A stretch of 64,000 nt of DNA from Myroides fluvii (GTDB taxonomy: Bacteria; Bacteroidota; Bacteroidia; Flavobacteriales; Flavobacteriaceae): assembly GCF_009792295.1 (NCBI RefSeq), contig NZ_CP039934.1:2314501-2378500 (forward strand), read 5' to 3'. The translations under genes were made by a program, and so were the position numbers. Each line of letters starts with the position of its first letter. The first letter of the stretch is position 1. Under the pieces are notes generated by a model that was not told where the DNA came from, did no database searches, and saw only the letters and a list, made by a program, of their open reading frames with translations. Below are positions 7,881 through 17,260 of this stretch, piece by piece.

Positions 7881-9362
7881 ATGGTATCATTATTTTTCGA
7901 GTCAGAATGGGTTATCTATATTGAAGTTGCTTACTTCCTTATCGCCACGCTCGTTGCTTTGCGAATTATCTATGATACAGATTCTATCTCAAAAACATTG
8001 GCCTATCTTTTATTGGTGTTCTTTGTGCCCGTATTCGGAATCATCTTCTATTTTTCTTTTGGAATTAACTATCGAAGAAGAAAGATGTATTCTAAGAAAT
8101 TAATCGCCAATGACAACTATGCTGAGCGCTTTTATAAGCGAATGGGCGAAATACACCTCGATTTAAAAGAACAAGGACATCCTATCATTGATCAGCATCG
8201 TTCTTTCGTAAAACTGCTGTCTAATGCAATTGTGGGGGAAGGTCCATTATTGGTAGACAATGATGTTGAACTTTTGCAAAACGGCGAAACTTTTTTTCCG
8301 CGTTTATTGGAAGACCTTCGAGCGGCAAAACATCACATTCACCTTGAGTATTATATTTATGAAAATAATGAAATCGGAAAGGAAATTGCTGAAATTCTCA
8401 AAGAAAAAGCTAGTGAAGGAGTAGAGATTCGCTTTATTTACGATGATTTTGGCAGCCGTAGCATTCGAAAAAATATCGTGAAAGATTTGCGATTACATGG
8501 AGTACAAGCATTTGCTTTCAATAAAATTATTCTCTTGGCACTTGCGAATCGTTTAAATTACCGCAATCACCGTAAAATTGTGATCATAGATGGACAAATT
8601 GCCTATACAGGGGGAATTAATATATCAGATCGCTATGATAACAGCAGAAAGGCTGAGAATGATTATTTTTGGAGGGATACGCATATTCGAATCGAAGGAA
8701 GTGGGGCCTATGGGCTCCAACACGTCTTTTTGACCGATTGGAACTTCTGTAGTAAAGAAAATATTAATTTCTCTGCTGATTATTTTCCGAAAATTCACAT
8801 GGGGAAAAAACAAGTACTGCCTTTACAAGTGATTGCTTCTGGACCGGATTCTGACGTACCTTCAATTTTGTTTAGCGTTTTGCAAGCTATTCAAGCAGCA
8901 GATAGCGAAATTTGTATTACAACGCCTTATTATATACCGGATGAATCTCTTCAGGTAGCGATTAAAATGGCGGTGCTCAGTGGGAAAAAGGTAAAGTTAT
9001 TGTTGCCGGGAATTACAGATTCTCTTACGGTTAAATTAGCTTCAGAGTCCTATTTTCAAGAATTATTGGAATCGGGTGTTGAAATCTATTTGTATAAAAA
9101 AGGATTTATTCACGCCAAGACGTGGGTGACAGATACGGGAATTAGCTCTGTTGGAACTTGTAATCTGGATCATCGAAGTTTTGATCTGAATTTCGAGGTT
9201 AATGTTGTGTTATACGATATGGATCTTGCTAATCAAATGCGTGTTATGTTTGAAGAGGATTGTAAAAATTCAATTAAATTGGAATTGGAGCGATGGAATA
9301 AGCGTTCGAAGTGGCACCGTTTGAAAAATAATTTTTTACGCTTGTTATCACCTTTACTGTAA
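7881..9362 (+). CDS. cls: Cardiolipin synthase (phospholipase D superfamily)
   Basis: Joins phosphatidylglycerol units into cardiolipin at the inner membrane. Two N-terminal membrane segments (roughly residues 8-30 and 38-58) precede two PLD catalytic motifs: NHRKIVIIDG with His230 and IHAKTWVTD with His411, each followed by the expected Gly/Asn/Ser residues (AYTGGIN, GTCNLDHRSF). At 493 aa it is full length for the bacterial Cls family. Start ATG 7881; the 220 bp upstream holds nothing else I can support. Single gene with a terminator after it. Confidence 0.95.
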   Translation: MVSLFFESEWVIYIEVAYFLIATLVALRIIYDTDSISKTLAYLLLVFFVPVFGIIFYFSFGINYRRRKMYSKKLIANDNYAERFYKRMGEIHLDLKEQGHPIIDQHRSFVKLLSNAIVGEGPLLVDNDVELLQNGETFFPRLLEDLRAAKHHIHLEYYIYENNEIGKEIAEILKEKASEGVEIRFIYDDFGSRSIRKNIVKDLRLHGVQAFAFNKIILLALANRLNYRNHRKIVIIDGQIAYTGGINISDRYDNSRKAENDYFWRDTHIRIEGSGAYGLQHVFLTDWNFCSKENINFSADYFPKIHMGKKQVLPLQVIASGPDSDVPSILFSVLQAIQAADSEICITTPYYIPDESLQVAIKMAVLSGKKVKLLLPGITDSLTVKLASESYFQELLESGVEIYLYKKGFIHAKTWVTDTGISSVGTCNLDHRSFDLNFEVNVVLYDMDLANQMRVMFEEDCKNSIKLELERWNKRSKWHRLKNNFLRLLSPLL

Positions 9363-9425
9363 ATCGCTTATCGTTCACAGTGCTTTAAATGACAATTACA
9401 CAACATCGCAACGCGCACAAAAAAA

Positions 9426-9447
9426 AGGATACCCTCTCAGGTATCCT
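9426..9447. terminator. Bidirectional terminator between cls and the 9484 gene
   Basis: 8-bp stem AGGATACC (9426-9433) / GGTATCCT (9440-9447), loop CTCTCA, with an A run to the left and TCTTT to the right; converging genes share it. Confidence 0.75.
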
Positions 9448-9483
9448 CTTTAGAAATAATAATTGAAGCTTTATTATAGCAAT

Positions 9484-11877
9484 TTAGAACAGTCCTCCTG
9501 ATCCTCCACTTTGTTTGGTGTTGCTATCTCTATGTTTTCTTTGTAATGAACGTCCTTTTCCACCCCCGAAGGTATAGTTTACACCGATATATACCGATTG
9601 ACTTTCCCATTTAAATTCGCCTGTTGATGGGTACGGATATTTTGTTTTGAACTTGTAAGACATGGTATTGAAAATGTCATTAAATCTCACGCTGATGCCT
9701 AATTTATTGTTCATTAATGCATAACGGGCTCCTGCATCAATTTTGTACATTTCTTGTGCGTCTGAAGTAATACCATCCACTGCTCCTCTGTAAAAACCAA
9801 ATAAATTGAAACGCAAGTTTTTCGTTGCTTTGAAGTTACTGTTTAAACGAGCATTGAATGCATTGGCTGTGATATCACGCAATACGGTTTGCATTGTTCC
9901 TGTTGCATCTAATTGCGAGACAAATCCCGTTTGTTTGATGCTTGAGAAATCAACCGCAGGCTGCATATCCCACCAAGGAGTAACGATAATATTAGCAGAA
10001 ACCTCAAATCCATAAGCGTCATTTGATTTGTAGTTGTCAAAAGTCATTAATAATGCATTGGGATTGTCATTTTCAGGATCATCGTAAATTACGTGATTGA
10101 TTTCGTGATTAATACGTCTGTAGTAAACCCCAGCAGTAACGCTACTTCTCTTAGCAAATAATCGCGTGTAATTTAGCTCTACTGAATTGGTAAACTGCGG
10201 TTTTAATTCTGGATTTCCAACCATTGTCATCAATGGTGTTGAAAATTGACGTACAGGATTCGTTTGTCTTACACCTGGACGATCTACACGACGACTATAG
10301 CTCAAGTTAAACATGTCGTTTTGTGTTAAGTTATATCCTACATAAACAGAAGGATAAAGAGTGATATAGTCATCTTTAAACGCAGCTGTTCCATCTAACT
10401 TAGAATCTACTTTATAACTTTCTACTCTGGTTCCAACTTGGTAGTTGAATTTTCCTAAAGTCTGACCAAATGTAGCATAAGCTGAAAAGATATCTTGATC
10501 GTATTTATTAGCAATAGCTGCCTGGTTCGATGGAATCAAAGGATTATTTGAACTGAAATTATTATCAGCTCTTGAAATTCTACCTTCTGCTCCTAACTCT
10601 AATTTTGTATGGTCGTTCAATGGGTTTACGTAATCAATATTCACCGTAGACAAGGTGTTTTTGTCGTTGTTTCCATCTTGATACAATAAATCACTAGCGA
10701 TACCTAATTTTGTTAAGTAATCCCCGTCCATATCCGCTTTGTTGATGTTGTGGTTTACTTCAACATCTAGCGTATGTCCTTTTTTCTCAAATAAATGCTT
10801 ATACGCTAAGTTGTACGTGCTGAATGTGTTTTTGTTGTCGTATTTTGTCTTTTGAAAAATATCGTCAAACGATTGATCAGGGTAGATTGTCGTTGTTTTT
10901 AGATTCAAATTACTTTTGTTTGTACTTTGATTCGTATAAAAAGACAACGTATTATTGTCATTGATATAGTAATCAACCCCTACTTTGTATAAGATATTCT
11001 TATTCTTACTTAACATATTAATCGTTGTGGGAGATAGGATATCTTGACGGAACATGTCTCCGTCATTTTTAGACTTACCATCCGAATAACTCGCATTTCC
11101 AAAGAAGTTTAATTTTCCTTGTCTGTAGTTTAAGTTTAAAGAAGTTGTCGATTGAATATTTTTTGCAATCGTCACACCGCTATCTATAGAACCATTGAAT
11201 CCATTTGCTGTATTCTTGTGTAAGACAATGTTGATAATTCCTGACATCCCTTCTGGGTTGTATTTTGCACTTGGATTCGTAATTAATTCAATACTTTTAA
11301 TCGAAGTCGATGGAATTTGTTTCAACAATTGCTCGGCAGACATATTTGTTGGTCTTCCATCTAATAAGATTCTTACGTTTTCGTTTCCTCTCAAAGATAT
11401 TTTACCGTCCTTGTCTACGTTTACAGAAGGGATATTGTTCATGATATCCGATGCTGTAGCTCCTACCGTTGTTAAATCTTTACCTACTGTAATTACTTTT
11501 CGGTCAATTTTTTGTTCGATAGTAGAGCGTTCAGCCACAATATTGACATCTGCTAAAGTTGTTGATTCAGCCTCTAAATAAATTGTACCTAAATCAGTAG
11601 CATTTTTCAAGGCTATTTCTTTGTGATAAGGGGTATAACCGATAAATTGAATATCCAGGTTATACGTATGAGCAGCAGCAGTAATAGAGAAGGTACCATT
11701 ATCTGTGGTCATTCCACCAGTGATAACCGTATCTCCTTTTTTCAAAGTAATTGTCGCATAAGGGATCGCCTCCTTGAGGTTTTTATCAAGTACACGCCCT
11801 GTTATTTTTACTGAACCTTGGGCGAAAACACCACAGCAGGACAATAGGAAGAACAATAAAGATAGTTTTGAATTCAT
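9484..11877 (-). CDS. TonB-dependent receptor-like outer-membrane beta-barrel protein
   Basis: 797 aa, signal peptide of about 19 residues (cleaved near VFAQ). A carboxypeptidase-regulatory-like beta-sandwich (about 22-105, ITGRVLDKNLKEAIPYATI) is followed by a plug-like domain (about 120-220, with LRGNENVRILLDGRPT and NPEGMSGIINIVL) and a large barrel ending in aromatic strands and a Gly/Ser tail. The barrel resembles the OMP_b-brl_3 group rather than SusC. No TonB-box or sorting domain was identified, and the substrate is unknown. Stand-alone gene with no SusD-like partner, so nutrient uptake as a SusCD pair is unlikely. Confidence 0.88.
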   Translation of the reverse strand: MNSKLSLLFFLLSCCGVFAQGSVKITGRVLDKNLKEAIPYATITLKKGDTVITGGMTTDNGTFSITAAAHTYNLDIQFIGYTPYHKEIALKNATDLGTIYLEAESTTLADVNIVAERSTIEQKIDRKVITVGKDLTTVGATASDIMNNIPSVNVDKDGKISLRGNENVRILLDGRPTNMSAEQLLKQIPSTSIKSIELITNPSAKYNPEGMSGIINIVLHKNTANGFNGSIDSGVTIAKNIQSTTSLNLNYRQGKLNFFGNASYSDGKSKNDGDMFRQDILSPTTINMLSKNKNILYKVGVDYYINDNNTLSFYTNQSTNKSNLNLKTTTIYPDQSFDDIFQKTKYDNKNTFSTYNLAYKHLFEKKGHTLDVEVNHNINKADMDGDYLTKLGIASDLLYQDGNNDKNTLSTVNIDYVNPLNDHTKLELGAEGRISRADNNFSSNNPLIPSNQAAIANKYDQDIFSAYATFGQTLGKFNYQVGTRVESYKVDSKLDGTAAFKDDYITLYPSVYVGYNLTQNDMFNLSYSRRVDRPGVRQTNPVRQFSTPLMTMVGNPELKPQFTNSVELNYTRLFAKRSSVTAGVYYRRINHEINHVIYDDPENDNPNALLMTFDNYKSNDAYGFEVSANIIVTPWWDMQPAVDFSSIKQTGFVSQLDATGTMQTVLRDITANAFNARLNSNFKATKNLRFNLFGFYRGAVDGITSDAQEMYKIDAGARYALMNNKLGISVRFNDIFNTMSYKFKTKYPYPSTGEFKWESQSVYIGVNYTFGGGKGRSLQRKHRDSNTKQSGGSGGLF

Positions 11878-12039
11878 TTGATTAGTTGAATTATGTTTTT
11901 GTCTACTCTAATAGACTGAGAAAGCTTGTTTTTGTTACAAGAGAAAAATGAAAATAATTAAATAATTAAATATTATATTTTGCAATATTCTTATTTTTAA
12001 TAAGTTAGGTCTTATTTAGAAAAAATATAAATATAGGAG

Positions 12040-12190
12040 ATACCTTTTTTTTACGGTTGAAGTACGGGGAATAATGAAGAATATGTGCAACAAGCTACAG
12101 CTTTAGGAAAAGCATTAGCCTAACAGTAAATTGGAGTTGTCTATGAAGCACCTAAAGTAGGAAAATGGGGAGTTAAAAAGGAAAACGGAT
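12040..12190 (+). pseudogene. Remnant of a LOG-family (lysine decarboxylase-like) gene
   Basis: Reading the frame with TGA at 12058-12060 gives FFYG*STGNNEEYVQQATALGKALA, a stop, Q, a stop, then IGVVYEAPKVGKWG. This aligns, from memory, with the LOG-family N-terminus (VFCGSS-GNN-Y---A-ALGK-LA----GLVYGGA-VGLMG). Three in-frame stops and loss of the GG pair show it is dead; the rest of the gene is missing. The family makes free cytokinin-type bases or acts in nucleotide metabolism. It occupies much of the 395-bp gap between the TonB-type gene and the NYN gene; no other gene is visible there. Confidence 0.75.
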
Positions 12191-12273
12191 AACATGCTAA
12201 AAAAAGTTTAAAAACCAAGTTTGTGCCTTTTTTTTTCGTATTTTCCCTACTTGAGTTTGAATACGACAAAAAA

Positions 12274-13026
12274 ATGGAAAAAAACAATAATAATATAGCG
12301 ATACTCGTTGATGGAGATAACGCACAAGCCAAATTATTAGAAAATATATTAGCAGAGGTTTCAAAATATGGAAAAGTTACAATTCGACGTATTTATGGCG
12401 ATTGGACTACTCCTCAAATGAATAGTTGGAAGGATTTATTAAATGATTTGTCTTTCTCACCTATTCAAAAATTTAATTATACTTCGGGGAAAAACTCGAC
12501 TGATAGCTCCTTGATCATTGATGCCATGGATATCTTACACGCCAAAATGGTCGATGGGTTTTGTATTGTCTCTAGTGATAGTGATTATACAGGATTAGCC
12601 AAGCGAATTCGAGAAGAAGGAATCTTTGTAATGGGAATAGGAGAGAAGAAAACACCGACTGCCTTTGTGCAATCCTGTGAGATTTTTACTTATTGTGAAA
12701 CGTTGATGCCCAAAGTAGTAAAAGCTGAGAAGAATGTTAATCAGGAGAAAAAAGCAGTCGTAGGTGAAGAAGAAGACAATGATACTTTGACTATCACTAA
12801 AAAAGAAATGCGACTCATTGATAAAGCTTTTGATATGTCCGTGGATGAAGAAGTAGAAGCTTATATTTCTACGGTAGGGAATAACCTGCGAAAACTAGAT
12901 CCAAGTTTTGACTCGCGTGATTATGGTTTTAGAAATTTAACCGAAATGTTTAAACATCTAAAAACCTACGAAGTCATTAATAATAATGTAAAAGGATTAA
13001 ATCATCCTTTAGTAAAAAAGAAGTAA
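12274..13026 (+). CDS. NYN-domain protein with C-terminal OST-HTH/LOTUS domain
   Basis: 250 aa. The N-terminal NYN (PIN-like, LabA/DUF88) domain has the acidic motif LVDGDNA (Asp13, Asp15), Asp77 in STDSS, and SSDSDY (Asp102, Asp104), the residues expected to hold metal in a ribonuclease. After an acidic linker (~150-175) comes a LOTUS-type winged helix (FDMSVDEEVEAYISTVGNNLRKLDPSFDSRDYGFRNLTEMF), an RNA-binding module. The likely role is RNA cleavage or binding; the target is unknown. ATG 12274 gives the family start; the frame opens upstream at 12223 without a proper N-terminus. Confidence 0.9.
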   Translation: MEKNNNNIAILVDGDNAQAKLLENILAEVSKYGKVTIRRIYGDWTTPQMNSWKDLLNDLSFSPIQKFNYTSGKNSTDSSLIIDAMDILHAKMVDGFCIVSSDSDYTGLAKRIREEGIFVMGIGEKKTPTAFVQSCEIFTYCETLMPKVVKAEKNVNQEKKAVVGEEEDNDTLTITKKEMRLIDKAFDMSVDEEVEAYISTVGNNLRKLDPSFDSRDYGFRNLTEMFKHLKTYEVINNNVKGLNHPLVKKK

Positions 13027-13046
13027 CCGAAAGGTTACTTTTTTTT
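13023..13046 (+). terminator. Terminator overlapping the NYN gene stop
   Basis: GTAACC (13023-13028), tetraloop GAAA, GGTTAC (13033-13038), then a T run. The stop codon TAA lies inside the left arm. Confidence 0.8.
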
Positions 13047-13107
13047 TGATAGCTAATTTGATTAAAAACCTTTTTCATTCAATTATTAATCTGTTTATGT
13101 TTTTTTA

Positions 13108-13115
13108 TACATTTG
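13108..13115 (+). promoter_or_regulatory. -7 element for the 13207-14188 pair
   Basis: TACATTTG matches TAnnTTTG; no -33 TTG at proper spacing. About 90 nt of leader to the first start codon. Confidence 0.35.
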
Positions 13116-13206
13116 GGCAAAGCAAATGTGTTTTTTTATATTATTCTTCTTTTTTGTTTGGATTAAGACGAATAAGAAAGAAAACGTGCAATAATAACTC
13201 AACCGT

Positions 13207-13455
13207 ATGACAGAACAAGAACTAAAAACATTAACGGATGAAGCGTTAATTGAAAAAGGAAAAAAAGCGAAAACCTATGCTATAATAAATGCCGTTATGA
13301 TTGGCGTTTTTGTTGGAGTGGCAATTTTCAGTACGTATAAAAAGGGCATGGGATTTTTTACCGTCTTTCCCTTGTTTTTTGTTTTTATCTTATTGAAAAG
13401 TGGACAAGAGTATAAAGTTATTGAAAGGGAACTTAAAGAACGAAACCCAAGATAA
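13207..13455 (+). CDS. Small two-helix membrane protein (82 aa)
   Basis: Function unknown. A soluble N-terminal helix (MTEQELKTLTDEALIEKGKK) precedes two membrane segments (about 25-45 and 50-66) and a charged tail ending ELKERNPR. From memory this MT-E-L--L-DE-L family is widespread in Bacteroidota without assigned role. It is followed after 1 nt by the DUF3667-like gene, so the two are co-transcribed. Confidence 0.8.
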   Translation: MTEQELKTLTDEALIEKGKKAKTYAIINAVMIGVFVGVAIFSTYKKGMGFFTVFPLFFVFILLKSGQEYKVIERELKERNPR

Positions 13456-13456
13456 T

Positions 13457-14188
13457 ATGACTCATTGTTCAAGTTGTAATTTGAAAGAATCTGGTAATTT
13501 TTGCTCTAATTGTGGGCAATCTCTGGTTGTTGAGCGGATTGATCGTAAATATGCCTTGCAAGAATTGATGAAACTCACAGGGTATGAAAAAGGTTTTATT
13601 TACACGGTTAAAGAATTAGCCATTCGCCCTGGTCATGTGATTCGTCAATATTTGATGGAAGATCGACAGCGAATTACAAAACCCATTACTTTTCTTATCC
13701 TGACATCGTTGATCTATACCCTTGTTAGCCATTATTTCAAGTCTGATCTCATTCATACGGGAATGATGAAATCGATGTATGGAGATTCCTATATTTTTGA
13801 ACTGTCTGTTTGGGTACAACAACATTATGGATATGCCAACTTGTTGATGTTAGTGCCTATTACTTTTTGGACTAAGCTTTTGTTTGACAAATACCAATAC
13901 AATACGTATGAAACTTTTGTCGTGACGAGTTTAATTATGGCTGAAGGAATGCTGCTGTACACGCTCCAAGTGTTGTTGAATTTTGTATTTCCAAAAGTTA
14001 TTCTGCTTAACGAATTGATTACAGCCGTTGTTCTATTTTTTTACGTGGGTTGGGCTATTGGTAAGTTTTATGGAGGAACCAAAGGCAATTACTTTAAAGC
14101 ATTACTTAGTTACCTGCTCGGAGTAGCGTCTTTCCAAGTCATTGTAACAGTGATTGGAATAATTGTAGATATTGTATTTAAAAAATAA
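13457..14188 (+). CDS. DUF3667-like membrane protein with N-terminal zinc ribbon
   Basis: 243 aa. The N-terminus has a CxxC...CxxC zinc ribbon (HCSSCNLKESGNFCSNCGQ, residues 3-21). The conserved family stretch RPGHVIRQYLMEDRQRITKPITFL follows, then about five membrane segments. The biochemical role is not known. ATG 13457 starts directly at the zinc ribbon; the longer frame from GTG 13400 would overlap the previous gene and adds an unrelated lead. Followed by a strong terminator. Confidence 0.85.
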   Translation: MTHCSSCNLKESGNFCSNCGQSLVVERIDRKYALQELMKLTGYEKGFIYTVKELAIRPGHVIRQYLMEDRQRITKPITFLILTSLIYTLVSHYFKSDLIHTGMMKSMYGDSYIFELSVWVQQHYGYANLLMLVPITFWTKLLFDKYQYNTYETFVVTSLIMAEGMLLYTLQVLLNFVFPKVILLNELITAVVLFFYVGWAIGKFYGGTKGNYFKALLSYLLGVASFQVIVTVIGIIVDIVFKK

Positions 14189-14196
14189 ATAAAAAA

Positions 14197-14222
14197 GGTC
14201 AGCACAATTGCTGACCTTTTTT
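14197..14222 (+). terminator. Terminator after the DUF3667-like gene
   Basis: GGTCAGCA (14197-14204), loop CAAT, TGCTGACC (14209-14216), flanked by an A run and a T run; could work in both directions. Confidence 0.85.
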
Positions 14223-14271
14223 ATTTCATTATTTATAACTAATATTAATGAGTTAATAATCAGATTATAAA

Positions 14272-15102
14272 TTAAATAGCTTCGATATAAATTTCGACGT
14301 TAGTCGAGGTCGTTTTAAATCCAACTTCGTAAGTTGTTCCTTGGTAGCTGAACGTACTTTTGTCTTTAAAAGGACTGTTAGCTATTGGTAAAAAGATCTC
14401 TTTGGTGTTTTTATTGTATATTAATTCTTCTTGGAAATAATTATCTAAAACATTCATTCTTTCCCAATTTCCGCTTGGAGGGAGATTATTTGCATCATAA
14501 TTGGGGGCAAAACTAGATTTTACAATGGATCCTGTAATTGGAGTTTTGCCATCATACACTTCAAATTTTATGAAGTAAATTTTACCTAATTTAGCGAGGG
14601 AATTGTATTCTTTTTGTGTGGCATTTTGCGAAATTAGTATAGAATTGTTGGCTAAAGTTCCGTTGGCATTCCATATGGGTTGAGTGTAGTATATAGGGTT
14701 AGTATATTGAGAAGTATGGGATTCTATTGTTCTAGCGTTAATGGATACATAATCATAGTTGATATAGTTACCATATTCATGTCCATTAGCAGTAAGATTG
14801 GGACTATTTGTAGTAGTTAAATTATGTCCCCAATATTTTAAGTCATCTGCTCCATCGTATACGGCAAGTCCAGAATAAGCGGCAAATTTGAAGGTAAAAT
14901 CAGTGTCATTTCTGATAATAAAAAGATAATTATTTACCATACCACCACCATTGATTGAATCATACTTATATGGAGTGTCTACATTTATATCAGGATGACT
15001 TTGTTGAATATCTTTGCCAACTAGTGTAGATGAAGCTGTAGGTTCTTCATTAGAACAAGATAGCAAAACTAGTGTTAAACTTAAAAAAAATAATCTTTTC
15101 AT
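14272..15102 (-). CDS. Lipoprotein of unknown function (276 aa)
   Basis: A signal peptide with lipobox (LVLLSCSNEEP, Cys16) indicates lipid anchoring; acidic residues after Cys resemble the surface-export signal described for Bacteroidota lipoproteins, so surface display is possible. The rest is rich in Asn, Tyr, Thr and looks beta-structured; no known domain is recognised. Monocistronic on the minus strand, followed by AT-rich DNA. Confidence 0.75.
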   Translation of the reverse strand: MKRLFFLSLTLVLLSCSNEEPTASSTLVGKDIQQSHPDINVDTPYKYDSINGGGMVNNYLFIIRNDTDFTFKFAAYSGLAVYDGADDLKYWGHNLTTTNSPNLTANGHEYGNYINYDYVSINARTIESHTSQYTNPIYYTQPIWNANGTLANNSILISQNATQKEYNSLAKLGKIYFIKFEVYDGKTPITGSIVKSSFAPNYDANNLPPSGNWERMNVLDNYFQEELIYNKNTKEIFLPIANSPFKDKSTFSYQGTTYEVGFKTTSTNVEIYIEAI

Positions 15103-15235
15103 AAAATAGTTATTGTGGTTAATTAATTAAAATTAGTTGTTTTTTATTTGCAATAAGGCTATTAAAACTGTAATAAATGTTAAAATAAAGAAATTTATTT
15201 TTTATTTTATTGAATACATTTACCGTAAATGTATA

Positions 15236-15268
15236 AAAAAAGTGATCAAAATATCTTTTGACCACTTT
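15236..15268 (-). terminator. Terminator of pssA
   Basis: Imperfect stem AAAGTG-TCAAAA / TTTTGA-CACTTT with a 4-nt loop; on the minus strand it is followed by a run of T residues. Confidence 0.7.
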
Positions 15269-15290
15269 GGTATTTTGCGAGCCTTATTAT

Positions 15291-16031
15291 TTAAACTATT
15301 TCTTTTTTTGCTGGCATATTTTTAACGACTGAAAGCAAAATGTAAAGCAAGATGATTATTGGAATAGCTAAGTAATGTAAAGCGATTAATAAAATAACCG
15401 AAACAAGAACAAAGCCCAATTGCAATTTATAGGCTCCCAAATTTTTAGGATTAATTTTCAATGAAAACAACGGTAATTCCGCATTCATGATATAGGCACT
15501 CAATACGCTAATGATAACCAATACATACGGATTACTCAAGAATGAAATAATCGTCTCAGAATCAGTTGTACTTACAATTAAGGGTAAGCTCAAAATAAAA
15601 AGGGCATTTCCTGGCGTAGGTAATCCGATAAATGAATCCGTTTGTCTGGTATCAATATTGAATTTCGCTAAGCGATATGCCGCTCCTAAAGTTATAAGGA
15701 AACCCAAATAGGGAACGATAGCCATATAATATGTTTCCGGGGTAAGATTGTACAAACCTTGCGTTTCTTGAATATTCGCTAACTGTTTGTAAATAATTAA
15801 CCCAGGTACAACACCACTGGTTACCATATCGGCTAAGGAATCCAATTGAAGTCCTAATTCGCTCTTAACGTCGAGAATTCGCGCTACAAATCCATCCCAA
15901 TAGTCGAAGAAAATACCAATACACACCCATAAAAAGGCCATGTGGATATTGTCGTCAAATGCATAGATACAAGCTATTAATCCTGAAGAAAGGTTTAATA
16001 AAGTGATGAAATTTGGAAGGTGTTTTTTCAT
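15291..16031 (-). CDS. pssA: CDP-diacylglycerol-serine O-phosphatidyltransferase
   Basis: Makes phosphatidylserine, precursor of phosphatidylethanolamine, in the inner membrane. The CDP-alcohol phosphotransferase signature is complete: DYWDGFVAR, then eight residues, then G and LDSLAD. About six to eight membrane segments, 246 aa, close to the Bacillus-type PssA. Start ATG 16031 (MKKHLPNFITLLNLSSG); an upstream GTG at 16073 would add a polar lead and leave only a few nt of leader after the -7 element TACCTTTG (minus strand, 16087-16094). Confidence 0.93.
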   Translation of the reverse strand: MKKHLPNFITLLNLSSGLIACIYAFDDNIHMAFLWVCIGIFFDYWDGFVARILDVKSELGLQLDSLADMVTSGVVPGLIIYKQLANIQETQGLYNLTPETYYMAIVPYLGFLITLGAAYRLAKFNIDTRQTDSFIGLPTPGNALFILSLPLIVSTTDSETIISFLSNPYVLVIISVLSAYIMNAELPLFSLKINPKNLGAYKLQLGFVLVSVILLIALHYLAIPIIILLYILLSVVKNMPAKKEIV

Positions 16032-16086
16032 GTATATCTTAATTTTAGTCTTCGTATAATTCAAACAAGGCACTTTGTTTTCTATA

Positions 16087-16094
16087 CAAAGGTA
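16087..16094 (-). promoter_or_regulatory. -7 element for pssA
   Basis: Minus strand TACCTTTG fits TAnnTTTG; a TTG at -33 is not evident. The predicted leader to ATG 16031 is about 50 nt. Confidence 0.4.
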
Positions 16095-16180
16095 TCATAA
16101 ACTTAGTAATAATAATATCTTCCTAGCCTTTTAGTTTTTTACTATTTTTACAACTTAGTATGAATAATAAATAAAGGTTT

Positions 16181-17257
16181 GTGAAAAAGCTAACAGTGTG
16201 TACGTTATTATTTTGCATAGGAATTGCAGCTCATGCGCAAAAAGCGCGAAAATATTCCAATGAGTTTTTGAATATTGGAGTAGATGCCGTTGCGATGGGA
16301 ATGGCTAATAGCGTAGTTTCTTCAAGTGGAGATGTGAATTCCGTCTATTGGAATCCTGCGGGACTGATGCAATTGGAAGATCAACAGGTCGCTTTGATGC
16401 ATGCTAGTTATTTCGCTAATATTGCTCAATATGATTATGCCGCATTCGCTATGCCGTTAGATGAGCGAAGCGCTTTGGGAATTTCAGTTATCCGTTTTGG
16501 TGTTGACGATATTATGAATACAACCGAATTAATTGATCAACACGGAAATATTGATTACAATCGCATTAGTTTGTTCTCTGCCGCTGATTATGCCTTTGTC
16601 CTTTCTTATGCGCGCAATACGCCCATTCCAGGGTTGACTTACGGTGTCAATGCTAAAGTAGTGCGACGCGTTATCGGAAAGTTTGCCAATTCTTGGGGAT
16701 TTGGATTTGATGCTGGTGTACAGTATAAAACCAATTCAGATTGGATGTTTGGTGTGATGGCCCGCGATATTACAACCACGTACAATATGTGGAATATCAA
16801 TAAAAAAGAATACAGCAAAGTGCAAAATGCTGTGGAAGGAATGAATCAGGAATTGCCAGAAACAACAGAAATCACCCTGCCTAAATTACAAATGGGCGTA
16901 TCGAAAAACGTGAAACTCTCTCGTGATTTGAATTTGCTAGCTGCATTTGCGCTTCACGTTGAATTTGCTGAAACCAATGCCGTGATTTCAAGTGGATCGA
17001 TGAGTATGACCCCTTCACTTGGTGTTGAGTTTGGTTATGCTAATTTAGTGTTCGTTCGTGGTGGAGTTGGAAATTTCCAAAATAACAGACAAATGGACAA
17101 TAGCCAGAAGATGGAATTTCAACCCAATATTGGTGTGGGATTCCACTACAAAGGAATTCAAGTCGATTATGCTTTAACTGATATAGGGGATCAAAGTGCA
17201 GCTATTTACTCCAACGTATTCTCATTGAAATTAGATTTAGGAATTTTTAGAAAATAA
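16181..17257 (+). CDS. PorV/PorQ-family outer-membrane protein
   Basis: 358 aa with signal peptide (cleaved near AAHAQ). Early motifs GVDAVAMGMANSVVSSSGDVNSVYWNPAGL are characteristic of the FadL-like PorV/PorQ barrel group, some members of which shuttle type IX secretion cargo. This copy is a paralogue-type member; whether it serves T9SS cannot be told. The start is GTG 16181, supported because the signal peptide begins there and no ATG is available before it. It opens a tight three-gene run with the DUF4105 and CpsB-like genes (3 and 6 nt gaps). Confidence 0.87.
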   Translation: MKKLTVCTLLFCIGIAAHAQKARKYSNEFLNIGVDAVAMGMANSVVSSSGDVNSVYWNPAGLMQLEDQQVALMHASYFANIAQYDYAAFAMPLDERSALGISVIRFGVDDIMNTTELIDQHGNIDYNRISLFSAADYAFVLSYARNTPIPGLTYGVNAKVVRRVIGKFANSWGFGFDAGVQYKTNSDWMFGVMARDITTTYNMWNINKKEYSKVQNAVEGMNQELPETTEITLPKLQMGVSKNVKLSRDLNLLAAFALHVEFAETNAVISSGSMSMTPSLGVEFGYANLVFVRGGVGNFQNNRQMDNSQKMEFQPNIGVGFHYKGIQVDYALTDIGDQSAAIYSNVFSLKLDLGIFRK

Positions 17258-17260
17258 AAA

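Noticed and set aside
11195..11581. Plus-strand open frame across the TonB-type gene.
   Set aside because: It is the antisense shadow of a well-supported receptor gene, without leader or family signal.
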